Assembly: GCF_041146795.1 (NCBI RefSeq)
Contig: NC_135170.1
Span: forward strand, 31,669,533-31,733,532
Direction: 5' to 3'
From: Maylandia zebra
Lineage: Eukaryota > Chordata > Actinopteri > Cichliformes > Cichlidae
DNA: 64,000 nt
The translations under genes were made by a program, and so were the position numbers. Under the pieces are notes generated by a model. That model ran no database searches, had not been told where the DNA came from, and saw only the letters and a program-made list of their open reading frames with translations. Shown here in pieces: positions 19,583 to 31,784 of the stretch (position 1 is the first letter of the stretch; each line of letters opens with the position of its first letter).

Positions 19583-20539
19583 TCAGTCAATCAAAGTGGC
19601 GAGATATGAGCCCAGTGCCAGCAGCAATGGAGCTGACACTAGAACGGAAACCCACGTCACGATGGAGATGATGCCCCATTTTTTGGCCTGTCTTAAATAC
19701 TCTGGAGCTCTCCTGTCTGTCGTCGGCTCGGCCTTCTCAGCTTTTTCAGCATCCTCAGCCTGTTAAAGTAAACACATGACAATATTTTTCATTTAAAGAT
19801 GAAATCAAAAAGAAGAAGCATTTTATTTCAGTTTCTCTTATTCTAAGGGAACATAATAATTGAATATGTAGATCTGAGGAGATGTGAAGGTTAAGATGTT
19901 TCTCATTAATGAGCTGTGTGTAAGTGGAAGCTGTGTTTTTGCTGCACACTCTGATGCTGTTCTCATAGGATTGGAAACAAATCCAGAGTGCACATTATGA
20001 ATAATAACTTCCGCAGAACATTGCTTTTCTTACAACATGAGGATCATACCCTCATTCACTGCACTGTGCCTGGTTTAGGGCAAGTTTTTTAACACACCTG
20101 TACGAACAGGTGATTGTAGAGCTGAAAAACTCTTTTAAATTGAAGAAGAGCTGCATGAAGAAATCTGGTTTCCAACAGGAATTACTTGCCCTTGTCTTGT
20201 GTCAGATAAAATTTGACTAAAGCATCCCAAACCAGCCATGACAGTTAATCTAAGTATGGTTATTCTCATAAGAGACGCCTGCATGTACTCAGAACATGAC
20301 TTAAAATAAAGTACCTTGACAGAATAAATCAAAGCTGGGACTCCGCAGCAGGAAAACCCGCAGATGATGCTACAGACGGCCAGTTTCCTGTGGTACTTGT
20401 CATTGCAGCAGGACGCAGTAGAGTCCTCACAGATTACTTGACTGCAGGTTTCCTCGGGTTGTTGAAGACCTGTTCCTGTTACAGTAGTCAGTGGAAGACT
20501 TTCAAGGTTGTTTAGATGGTTCTGGGATGACTCTGACAT
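19583..20539 (-). CDS. tmem265: tmem265-like two-pass membrane protein, copy B
   Basis: Coding exons on the minus strand are 20539-20315 (75 codons) and 19759-19583 (59 codons with stop), giving 133 residues. As in copy A, the MSES start follows a tttgcag acceptor by two bases. Shared features are SCCNDKYHRKLAVCSIICGF (first membrane segment), an acidic-basic AEDAEKAEKAE loop, and WGIISIVTWVSVLVSAPLLL (second membrane segment). The two copies differ most in the N-terminal 40 residues, in the loop, and in the last few residues (ATLID here, SNLGFD in copy A). Both frames are open and both keep their splice sites, so both may be functional. The noncoding first exon ends at 21393. Confidence 0.75.
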
Positions 20540-21392
20540 CTCTGCAAAATATGACGTAAAGTTAGGGAAAGTTTGACCCAAAAGACAAAAAACGAACATC
20601 TCAAACACGCTTAAACATTTTGTGTGCACAGAAACACTGAACGGACAGTTTGACGGCTGCTTGATAGACATGTTTGATTTTTCAAGATAAAAGCAACTTT
20701 AAGGAACTAGTTTGTTTTCAAAGGACAAACCCTGCTCAGGTAAACCGGTTTTCTCCACCACTGAACAAAACAATTTCGATTCAGATTCAAAAGAATTTAA
20801 AATAAATGTTTCCCACGGGTTTAAACACGCTCTGCAAAAAAATGTAGTGTATTCTTGAGAATGTGAGTGAGGACTGGGTATTTCCATAAGAAACAGAAAG
20901 TATATTTTGAAGAATGTTGCAATACAGTGAGCAGCGTGCGTAACAGTGTTCCCCTGTTACTAAAAAAATAAAAAAATAAAGTAATAGCTTGAAAAACTAG
21001 CTTGGTGGGCAGGTTGTTACGGCAAGTTGAAGCCTGAAGTGTTACTTATCTAGCCTCTGATTTAAAAGAGCCGGGCGGGCGACACCTACATTGTGCATTT
21101 TTTGGTAAGAGATGAGAAAATGTATGAGCCGAGTGTAATATTACACATGCAGGGCTGCGAATCATTTGTAGTGAAGAGGGAGAAAACTCCGTCCTCCACC
21201 CTTCACATGAAGTGGAATACAACAGTAAACATGAGGCGATTAAGTAAGCTTTGATCAAACACTGCTGTACACCAAAATCTTAAAGGTGGTTCTACAAGGC
21301 AAACAGAGTATTAACAACTAGGGAGATAAGATTTTTTTAATCACTATGACAACCACTTAGACCGCATTCAAAGGCTGAAATCAAGTACAAAC

Positions 21393-21660
21393 CTGAGCAA
21401 GTTTTAAAGGGCAGTGTCCTGAATCCACTCCTCAGTCTGATCTTTGTTCAAAGTTTGTCCGGCTTCTTCTCAGAGTGATATCAAAGCCTTGTTGAGATGG
21501 TCAGCAGGTCTTTTCCAACTCAAGCTGCCTTCCTTTAATATGTGAAGATTTCAGTTAAATATTTATAAATGGACATCCAAAGAGCGCTACTGTGATTGTA
21601 GAGAGACGACATAAACCTGATCTGTTCCTGTTCTACACAAGCTGTTGAATGACAGGAAGA
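21393..21660 (-). other. Noncoding first exon and promoter side of tmem265-like copy B
   Basis: The minus-strand donor GCTCAG|gtttgt is at 21393, the same boundary sequence as in copy A. Homology with the copy A upstream region continues to about 21655, where the shared 'gaatgacagga' ends; this places the right breakpoint of the duplication. Confidence 0.5.
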
Positions 21661-22304
21661 ATAGCCTTTGGTGAAACTCTGTTTGCGACTTCCACTCCCA
21701 TTTCCCCTTTACTGCCCTGCCCTCTTTCCCCCCCCCGTCTCCACTCCCACTCATAAAATGTGTCAGCTTGTTATTACCTCACAGTGTTGCGTTAGTTCTC
21801 ATATTTTATTTCAGTTTAGATTTTCCTTTCTCTTCCTCAGTAGTCGCACTGATACATAATGCACAGACTTACAACTGTTTCTTATTTCATACCAGATTCC
21901 AGAAGAGCTGAGAAAGGTGTGTCAGAACTTGTAATGCCTTCAGGTAAACCTGAGATTCCAGTCTGCTATCTATTTTTAAATTGCCCTTTCCTCTGATTGT
22001 ACACTTGATTTTCTTTCTGCTCATCACAGCAGAATCAATCACTTTTAACACACCCTGCTTTTTTCCAGTCTCCTGACCCCCCCTCTACTCTCTGACCTTC
22101 GCATAAGATACATTCTTAAACACTGATGCAACCTGAGAGCATTTTTCCAACATTGACCCCACCCACTGTACACAAATACGGCTGTTCCCTGAGACTAAAA
22201 AACCTGCCGTGACGTTACAATCAGGGTGCTGTTTGTTTTGTGTCATAGTGCCAGGCATTTCAAAAAAAAAAAGAAAAAAAAGAAGACTGCCAATATGTTA
22301 CAAC

Positions 22305-22618
22305 GGGGCGATCGTGGCTCAAGAGTTGGGAGTTTGTCTTGTAATCGGAAGGTTGCCGGTTCGAGCCCCGGCTCGGACAGTCTCGGTCGTTGTGTCCTTG
22401 GGCAAGACACTTCACCCGTTGCCTACTAGTGGTGGTCAGAGGGCCCGGTGGCGCCAGTGTCTGGCAGCCTCACCTCTGTCAGTGCGCCCCAGGGTGGCTA
22501 CAATGTAGCTTGTCATCACCAGTGTGTGTGAATGGGTGGATGACTGGTTGTGTAAAGCGCTTTGGGGTCCTTAGGGACTAGAAAAGCGCTATACAAATAC
22601 AGGCCATTTACCATTTAC
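22305..22618 (+). repeat. tRNA-derived SINE with LINE-type tail
   Basis: The head has a box A-like tggctcaagagttggga and a good box B, ggttcgagcccc, near 22358-22369, the internal Pol III promoter of a tRNA-derived SINE. The body ends in 'gtaaagcgctttggggtcc' followed by gaaaagcgctatacaaata, a tail type shared by many fish SINEs and their partner LINEs. It is preceded by an A-rich run. Confidence 0.85.
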
Positions 22619-24946
22619 TACAGTTAATGTAATGACCCTTTCATATATCTAAATATAGCGACAGCTGGCTGTTTCAAAGCAATAAAATTGGTTTACAGAG
22701 TTGTAATTGAGCAAACCTAGACTGGGGAAAGATCACTGAATAAAATATTCAAATGAAAGTATACAAACAAACTACAATAAAGTTTTATGACATAGAATTT
22801 TTGTGGTAAATTCTGTCCTGTTAAAAGAAAAACCTCTGCTGTGTCTAGGAGCGGAGAAACAAAAACATACAAGTGATGCAGTCATCTGCACTGCCCTACA
22901 TCCACAAATAGCTTCTGGCAGGAATATGCAACTCTGTAACACAAATAATGGAAAACAGCCAGAATCTGGAGACAAGTAAAGGTACCCCACAGAAACATTT
23001 AAACACCTTGAACTGTTTATTCTTCAAATTTGAAAGATCTACGTAAGTAAACTGGATCAACTAAAGCAGAGAAGATACATAAGATAAACACTGCTGTTAT
23101 ATGTAAACAGTAACTTTATTGAATGATGGCAAAACAAAGTCAGAGTAGGCTTTTTATGATTTTTGCCATCAGCAGGGTGTGTGTGATTTCCTCTAATTTT
23201 AAAGGTAATTAAGGCAGGATGCAGGGTTCAGTACAAGCAGCCTATAAGTCTGCTGCAAAATAGCAGTGAGCAAATATCCTGTAGTGGCTGAGTAATACTA
23301 GAAGAATGCGACTGGTAAGTTTCTTCTCCAGGTGAATCATTTAAACCACCTGTGACCTGTTACCGCCCACATTCCTTGACCTTTCCTGCATCAACAATAC
23401 GACTGCAACTGTGTGCGATAAAACAACAGATGTTTTGTAGATGCACAGTTACAGTTCTGTGCAATAAAAATGTTTAGGTGCAAGTTGTACAGTAAATATA
23501 TTTACATTCTCCCCAAAAACTGCAATAAAATGATGACATATAAGAATAGTTTGAACCCTATGAGATCTAACTCACCTATGGTAATGAATCTAAACCTTAG
23601 CCTTTGCTATCTGAATATATCATTCTCATTTATTTATTTATTTATTTTTGACACTAGGTCAAACTCAGTTTTACTTATTGCAACTAATTTTACAGAGGTC
23701 TAGGCTGATTATCAGAGCATTCAAAGTCTTAACAGTTCCACGTCTTCACTTGAACCCACCCTCACCCCCCTTTTTTGTACTTTTAGCTGTTTATAAGGGC
23801 ATTTTAACCACTGTAAACACCTTGTGACAGTCTGGTATTTTTCCTGCCTTACTTAAATCTTGTTAAACCACATTTAAAGAAAAACAGTCTAAATCTGTCT
23901 GTTATTAATAACTGCAGACACATAACTAATGTTACATTACTTTGTAGAATTTTAAGGGAAAAAAACCCATCCACGAATTACCACTGACACTAAACTATGA
24001 AGATTTCTAATGATTTCTGCAATGTTGTAACTACAGAGGTGGGCAGGCCAATGGAGGGTGGGATTTTGGTGTTTGTCTTGGGAATTTTAGCTCATGTGTC
24101 ATACCCCATGACAATTATTAACTTACACCAGTTACCATGGTCACTTGATTAACAATCACAATACGTGGTTGTTAATTGAGTGTGTCATAAGCATGTGTCA
24201 TCAACTATGCTCCTGACACAGCGTTCCCAGTCTGCTGACTGACACACTATCAGTTTCATTGATGTTGATAACAGTATGGCTAAAACCGCCTTCAGTTTAA
24301 CTTTGATCAGAAAGCGGTCCTGACCACTGGAGTCTCACAGATGCTGACCTCACTTTACAGATTTCCTGGGCCACATCATGAACATTGTTAGAATCTGATT
24401 TATCACCACAGAAATATAATAAAGATTCAGCGGTTATCATGTAACTAAATAACTCATCCATGTATCTCTAGTTTGCTGGATGATTGCAATGCACTGCTTA
24501 CAGGAATCTTAAGAAACTACCTTGAACAACTAAAGCCACAGCTTGCAAAATTATAGGTAAATATTTAACTATGTAACTACTATAACTATTTATTTATAAT
24601 TGAAAAAATATATTTATCTATATGTACTTCTGCATCCAAAGTTTTATAAATCACTTTCCATCCTGTATTAAAACTTTTAAAGTTTTAATACTGGATTTTA
24701 TATTTCAGTAGCTCTCTGGCATGCTCATAAAAATGATGGATGAACTATGAACCCAGGTCTTTATGAACACTAGACACGCTTTGGCTTCAACATTTTTACT
24801 GGTCTACTGCTGGTTAGTTTCTTGTTGAATTTCTATTTCTTTATCAGTTTAACTTCTGTGCTTCACATGAAGCAGGTCTTTCTTACATCCGCAGGCTGAA
24901 TTATATTAGGCTTACAAATGTCCTTTTTGACAAAGCATATAGTTAG

Positions 24947-25372
24947 GGCTGGATCAGGTGACCCTGATTCTTGCCTTAGAATTGGCTTAGGCTACTAGGG
25001 GCTTCCAATGATGCATTACTGTTTCTTCTTCACTGTGTGTTTACACACCTGCATTTAATTCTGCATTTAATCATTAGTTAATATTAAACTCTGGATCTCC
25101 TCCACAGTCTGTCTTTTGTCCTGTTTCTCTTCCCTCACCCCCAATCTGTCACAGCATATGGTCACCCCTCCCCAAACCTAGTTCTGCTTCAGGTTTCTTC
25201 TTGTTAAAAGGGACTTTTCCCTTCTCACTGTTGCCAAGTGTTTGGTGAAAGGGGGTCATTTGATTGATGGGATTTTCTCTGTGTTATTGTACGTTCATTA
25301 CCTTGCAGTATAAAGTACCTTGAGGCAACTGTTATTATATTTGGCACTACATAAATGAAATTGAATTAAATC
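24947..25372 (+). repeat. Abundant fish dispersed repeat, LINE-type 3' end
   Basis: Recognisable blocks include 'tctgcttcaggtttcttctt', 'gttaaaagggacttttccct', 'cactgttgccaagtg' and the terminal 'ttggcactacataaatgaaa' then ttgaattaaat. This is the 3' end of a very common fish retroelement family of L2-like type; the family label is from memory. Confidence 0.6.
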
Positions 25373-26726
25373 AATTTTAAGTGTCACAGCTATAACGTTT
25401 GTGGTAGTCTGAGTATCTTGACTTGACTTTAATACCAGTAAAACAGGAGTAAATACAGCAGAGCACAGGTGGGTTTGCAAGATAAACAACTGGAACTCAA
25501 GAATTAACTGGTTAATAAACTGGTTGAAAAACCATTCGTAGTTAAGCAAATGGTCCTTAGGTGCAAAAGTTCGATTACTGCTTTCTGCAGCAGTGAAGTT
25601 TGTTTCCTCAGAATGTGGGTTAACTCCCCAGTAAGGACCAGGAAAACCTCCCACCAACTTCCTGTCTTTGCAAAGTACTGTGATTGGGCTTGGCTTCCAT
25701 TAGGCAGGTTATTTTCCAGCTGGTAAAAGGGGGAATGGACAAGGCAGGTACGTGGATTAGTCCAGATTCTCCAGAGAGGAACACAGGAAATGAAAGGCAG
25801 GTGAGTGTCTCACAGGTTAAACCCAAGCAAACAGTTCATAATTGCACTAAACCCTCTAAATAACAGTACCACAAAAACTGTTTAACAATCCGGTCCTGAG
25901 CAGCACTCTGAATTTAAATAATGAGGATGATCACTCAGGTGTACAACAGGTGTGCTTGCTCTGGGTTATCAGACACCACACCCACTGCTGTAAAGGATTG
26001 GTTAATCACCATTCACTTGCACAGAGGGGAGAGAGAAAAAGCAGGTGCCATACTAAGACAGGGTGAACCATTTCTATTTATTTATTTAACTGTATGTATT
26101 GTGTTTATACTTTTATGTTTAATTTTAAATCACCTGGAAGTTAAAGAATGGAAAAATGGTTAAATTACGTGAAGTTCATTGCATGAGCCGTATGAAACAA
26201 GGTTGGTGAAATTTAGGGGAAAGAAACTGTAGATATTGTCTTAAATGAATGTGCATTGCAATGTTGGTATCACATTTTTATTTTTATTTATTATTTATAT
26301 TTTATTTATTTATCCTGCTTGTGTACGCTTTTTTTTTTGACAGTATTTGTTTTTTATCATCTGAGTTCATTCATGTTAACTGACACATGGTTATGAAAAA
26401 TATTTATTGTTCCTCCAGCAAGACCGTAAAAAGCGAAGAAAAAAAAATCTATTTCTCGTTTCTTTGACATCATTTGAGCGTCTCCGCTGGGGCTCCGCCT
26501 TGAACTTCTAATCCACCAATGAGTGATCGGGAAACTGTGAGTGCGGAAGCAAACCCGGAAACGTCACAAATCAAAACAAAACAGGACACGTCGGCTCTGT
26601 CACGCTGAAGTCCACTTTTAGCTGGGCTTTAATTAAATGCATTCCAGTGGATCTGAAGCCGCAGAATTGCTCAGTTTGTTTAAAAAATCGTTTACATCCC
26701 TCCGACTATCGCTCTTAAAAGTATAA

Positions 26727-27534
26727 ATGGAGACGGACAAAGGTGTGGTTTTGGCAACAGAGAGATATGGCAGTGCAGAATCCTGGAAGTATGTATCAAA
26801 AGATGGAGTGATGGAGAGGAGGAGAGATGGGAGTGAAGGTCACTCAGGAGGAAACTCGGTTTTTGGAGTTTTTAAAGTAAGGCACAAGTGAACTTAATTG
26901 TGCTTACGCTAACTGCAAACATCAACCTGAAGTTTGAACTTTTGATTTCAGAGCGTCTTTCTGCCTCAAGGTTATCCAGAGAGTGTGAGTGATGATTATC
27001 TGCAGTACCAGTTCTGGGATACAATGCAGGTACAGTGGGTAATACAACAGGGATAGTTACATATCTGTGACATTAAACCCCTTCAGTCACGCTGTTCCTC
27101 CTCTCTCAGGCCTTCTCCAGTTCCCTGTCAGGGACTCTCGCCACTCAGGCTTCCCTCAGAGGTGTTGGTGTTGGAAACCAGGAGGCCACCGTAGCTGCAG
27201 CCACTGTTACCTGGTTATTAAAAGGTGGAAAAGTACATTTACATTTACATTAACCCTGCACAGCTCGTGCTGACCTCACTGGTGTTTCGATAACAAACAA
27301 ATGTGTCTCCCTGCAGATGGGACTGGCATGTTGGGAAGAATCCTCTTCGCCTGGCAGAAAGGGTAAGGCTTATATGAGAAGATCTAACCCAGTGTGCAAA
27401 AGCAAATACTTTAGATTCTACAACTGTGGCCACTGATGATAAATTTTTTTTAAAGTGCATAAAATTCAGTGCTTTAAGGAAATTTAAGGAAGTGATTCTA
27501 TCAGTATTTCCTTCAATGCCATTTGCCAGTCTCT

Positions 27535-27633
<99 letters not shown>

Positions 27634-30600
27634 TGGCTTTTGTTCTGATAGAAATTATGTTCAGAGTAAGTTTCTTCGTCTTTTTCCAGGAGTAAGCTGG
27701 ACTCTGAAGCAAAAAAATGGAGGTATGTGATAAATGTGTAAGACAAGTCATTCCAGTCACGACAGGAAACCCATTTGAGTTTTGTTTGTTTTTTAATTCC
27801 CAATTAGACTTTTTGCTGATGTGCTCAATGACATTGCCATGTTCATGGAAATACTGGCTCCTTACTTTCCTGCTTGCTTCACCTTCATTGTGTGCACTGC
27901 AGGGATATTCAAGGTAACAAACAAACAAACAAAAAACAGGTTAATTCTGATCAAAATTATTTAATGTACACCACAATTTAAAAGGCTATTCCCATTGCTA
28001 AATAGGTGATATAAAAATGAAATTCCTGTCTAGTTGACCAAGGACAGCCCAGGTGCAAGGATGCAGAAAAAGTATAAAACGTTACGTTGCGTTATCTTGC
28101 ATGTCATCCATTTGTGTTTGTCTTCTCCAGTCTATTGTTGGAGTGGCAGGTGGTGCGACCAGAGCGGCTCTCACTGTTCATCAGGCCCGCAGAGACAACA
28201 TGGCTGACATCTCTGCCAAAGACGGCAGTCAGGTAGCTGCCACTTCCTACTTTCATCACACTGTGTATCATCAAGCTAACCAACGTGAGCAGTTTTACAC
28301 TGTTCATTGTCTACATGTTTTCAATCTTTCAAATGTACCAGGATGGAAACTTAATGTGATGGTAATTAGAAAAGGATATATTCTGTATACAATATTTTGG
28401 TGTGGCACAAGAAAGAAGCACAAAAAGCCCTTTAATGGTAGTTTTAAGTTAAACCAGGTAAAGCACGTTTGATTAATAATAACAGCAACATTTCAGGTCC
28501 CTGCTACTGAAGCAGATACATTTTATTATGTACACAATGTTTATCTCCAGAGACACACAGTAAAAAACAGGTAATTTGTAGCAAATCTGTAAAGCCATCA
28601 TAACATCATCATCTCTGTGTTTTCCTTTAGGAGACTTTAGTGAATCTGGCCGGACTGCTGGTCAGTCTGATACTCATTCCCCTCGTCACTGATAATCCAG
28701 TGTAAGTTTTGCTATATTTCAAATACTAATTATATTCTTAATGGGTCAGTTTACCCAAAAAACATGTTTTTGCTCCAGCCTGCAATGCTGTTTATGATTG
28801 TTTTGATGTGAGGTTCTAGTTTTGGAGAAAAACTTTTTTTTCTTGGCACTTTGAGCCTTCAAGGTGATTGTGGTACAGTTTTATTATATTATAAGACAAG
28901 GTGGACATTTCCTTAGCTGGTACTTCCAAACCCAGACAAAATGATCTAGAAGGATCGGGTCAAGTAAATTTGACTTAAACGACTGCACAGCAAGTAAAGT
29001 TATCAAAGAGAAAAAAAAATAAAGAAAAAGAACAAAAAAATGATAATCAAAGTATAGGATAATAAAAAAAAAAATAGTAATAGTAAATAATGTGGGTGAA
29101 CTGTTGCTTTAGAGTGTTTCATGCCTCTAACATCACCCACCTCAGTCTCTTTCTCCCTTTCTGTCTTGTTTAGATTGACTCTCTGCCTCTTCTTCCTCTT
29201 CACCGTGCTTCATCTTTTTGCCAACTACAAGGCTGTGCGTTCAGTTGTCATGGAAACCTTCAACGAAGCACGGCTTTCTATTGTACTGCAGCAGTACCTG
29301 AAGGACAAACGAATCCTGAGTCCACCAGAGGCCAATCAGAGAGAACCAGTTTTCTTTGGTAAGAATTAAGTTTTTTGTGCTATCACACTGGCAGGGTAGA
29401 GTCCTGTGTCGAGTCATTGTAAATCTTATTAAGTTGTCTTCTGTTTTGCTTTTGATTTTGTTTTAGAGTTTGGGCAAACTGTGCCGATAAAGCTTGGAGT
29501 GAGGCTGCAGGAGATTGCACAGAGGTGATTTCAAAACTTGGTTTGCACGCATTTAAATGTTGCAGTAGCAATGAAAATATGCAGGGGAAGAGTGAGACAA
29601 GGAGGAAAAATCCAGAACAGGGAAGTTTTTATTAAATAGTTAAAGTCAGACACTGAAAAGCTGAAACGTTCATTTCTCAAATTACATGTTTTCGATTCTT
29701 TTCCTTGCGTCTTAGTTCCTCACACCAATGCAAGTGGAGGAAGCAAAGAAGAAGAAGGCTTTTCTCATTTCATGTGCCTCCTTGTCTGTTCTGTCCACCT
29801 TCCTCTGACCCCCAAATCAGTCTGTCTTAAATCACACACAGAAACCGTGACGGGCAGAAAGTTTGATGATCTTAAATAACTGAAACAGTTTATGGATAAA
29901 AACGATGAGCTGTTTAAAGATTCCTCCTCCTGCCACAGTTTGTGTATTCCAGCTGTGAGCCACTGGTCTGTTATATGTTGAAGTTAAAAACACTTCGGAA
30001 ACATGTCATAAAACTAAAAGGAATTTCATTATCGTTCTGCTCATTTTGCAGCCCAGAAGATCTTGAGTTGGCTTTGAAGGAAAACAGCATGCCTTACCTG
30101 TTAGGAGTCAGAAATGGTATGCTGTCTTCCACCCATGCAAAGAAAAGCAGCATGTTTACATACTTGGAAAGTTATTTTTAAACCTCCTGTCTTTCTCGCA
30201 GGCTGTGTATGTGTTTGTTTGGGACCAGAAGCTTCAGTGAGTGACGAAATCAGAGCGATGTGCCAGGCGGTAGTACTCGGCAACATGCTGAGCTCGTCAA
30301 ACTCCAGAGAAGCTACAGGGGCTGCACCGAAACAACAAAGTGAGCCTCTACCTCTTTCCATGTTTAACTGTTTAAATGTGAAGAACTGTAAAACTTCCTC
30401 TTTTCTTTTTAGAAGGTCACTGGGAAATGGTGCACAAGAGTCACAAGCTGATGGATGCCATTTTCAATCCATTACTTAAGGGTGAGCACATGCAAAACTG
30501 CTTTAACTTACCAATCATCCTCTCTGATTCCTTTAGTGGAAGCATGATTCTGGAAATGTAACCTTCAGGTGCTGAAGCTGCAGGATGGGACATGAAACGA

Positions 30601-30654
30601 ACCCTGATCGACTGGGATGAGTGGAGAGTCGAGTGGAAAACAAAAAGCAGCTGA
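26727..30654 (+). CDS. rusf1: rusf1: RUS family member 1 (DUF647)
   Basis: Fourteen coding exons join in frame to 433 residues: 26727-26876, 26952-27029, 27110-27224, 27317-27362, 27690-27722, 27808-27913, 28131-28232, 28631-28701, 29174-29358, 29467-29524, 30052-30116, 30202-30339, 30413-30481 and 30569-30654. The protein contains FLPQGYPESVSDDYLQYQFW, then DGTGMLGRILFAWQKGSKLD, then GGATRAALTVHQARRDNMAD, all hallmarks of the RUS/DUF647 family (human C16orf58, about 468 residues). Hydrophobic stretches lie at EILAPYFPACFTFIVCTAG and LVSLILIPLVTDNPVLTLCL. The plant homologues act in UV-B sensing and auxin transport; the animal role is unclear. An AATAAA at 30664-30669 gives a very short 3' UTR. 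The human orthologue lies in 16p11.2. Confidence 0.92.
27542..27629. repeat. (AC)44 microsatellite in rusf1 intron
   Basis: About 88 bases of uninterrupted CA/TG repeat lie in the intron between exons 27317-27362 and 27690-27722, ending only about 60 bases before the next acceptor. It produces long artificial open frames on both strands. Confidence 0.98.
28741..29112. repeat. Possible MITE in rusf1 intron
   Basis: The left edge 'tgggtcagtttaccca' and the reverse complement of the right edge 'gtgggtgaactgttgc' are similar (both of the CAGTT-ACCCA type), suggesting imperfect terminal inverted repeats. The left edge follows TTAA. The interior is A-rich and noncoding. The family is unassigned. 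Confidence 0.35.
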
Positions 30655-31784
30655 GAAGCTTTAAATAAACAAAGGTGTTTTTAAGTATGCCTGATTTGAT
30701 TCATTTAGCTGCCCCAACTCTCCAGAGAAAAATAGTTTATATGTTTACAAGAATAATATTTTATTTATTTTTATATTTTAAGTAATTAAAAAAAAAACCC
30801 AGCAGATCACCACGGAGAAAATGATCTTGGAGCTTTTTTTGTGTGGGTATTTTGAAGAAAATATCAAAGTATAGATGCAAAAACAAAACGGTAGGGAAGG
30901 GGGCGGTATTAAACTGCCTTAACCAATCAAGGCACAACAAAGAAGAGGGAGCAACAACATCCGGTGCAAAGCGGATATGTCAAGTTCGAAACATCGTTGA
31001 GTAAAATTATAATTTACTAATAGTACGTAAACACAAAATAATAATAATAATACTTGAAGTTTTCTTACATGCCACAGGGCTATTTCTTACTTATTGTTCT
31101 TAACTTTGTTTTTTTTGTCATTTAAAAAAAATTGAAAAAGTAGATTAAAATATAAGTGAATTTACAAAATGAGACAAATCACTATAAGAGTAAATGTAAA
31201 CATAATAGATACATAATTCAGTCCTCCCAGTCAATTTTAGTCTTAGTGAATTGTGGCTGTGTTTTAAAGTACATATATATATTTTTTAATGCCTAAATTC
31301 AATTTATTACATTACATACAGTAAGACAAGTGATTTTATGGACATATCTTTCTGGGGAAACCACAGTTGCTGAACGATAACACGAAATTGTAGACTTAAC
31401 CCCCAAAAAGAAAAAGCTATTAGTTTAGGAGATCATTTCAAAGAAATATCACATTTATGGATCCAGCAAATTAATTTTCTGTAGTTTTCACCATATGGTT
31501 AAACATAATCTCAATATCAGGAATTTTCACAAATACCACGATTTTTGAAAAAACAAAAATCATATTAATTATCAATCCTAAATATTATTAATTTTTAATG
31601 ATAAATGTAAAAAAAAAGTACATATTTCTAAGGAAGAATAAATGCGACCTTTATTTTGAAATGTCCTTCCGGATGTTGAAGTGTCCAAATTGTTGTTAGC
31701 TGGAGACGTTTCTCATACAACTTTAGCGTTAGCAACAACAAAATCGGTTTTTGTGGTTCCAGCTTGACCGAAATTAGACCATAA
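30655..31784. other. Spacer between rusf1 and the THAP-integrase gene
   Basis: The rusf1 polyadenylation signal is at 30664-30669. The rest is AT-rich with no recognisable coding or RNA feature. The GC content rises slightly near 31660-31784, the probable promoter and 5' UTR of the next gene. Confidence 0.5.

Larger units (their letters stand above)
21661..26726. other. Gene-poor spacer between tmem265-like copy B and rusf1
   Basis: About 5 kb with no supported coding exon. It contains a tRNA-type SINE (22305-22618), a LINE-type 3' end (24947-25372), an (ATTT)n-rich patch near 23629-23648, another near 26080-26310, and otherwise AT-rich sequence. A CCAAT at about 26514 and moderate GC content from 26460 on mark the rusf1 promoter side. 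Confidence 0.6.

Noticed and set aside
22305-22380. tRNA gene candidate
   Set aside because: Box A and box B are present but the sequence continues into a SINE body and tail; no tRNA cloverleaf is evident.
27426-27928. Long open frames on both strands across the CA/TG repeat
   Set aside because: They are produced by the (AC)44 microsatellite and overlap genuine rusf1 exons in other frames.
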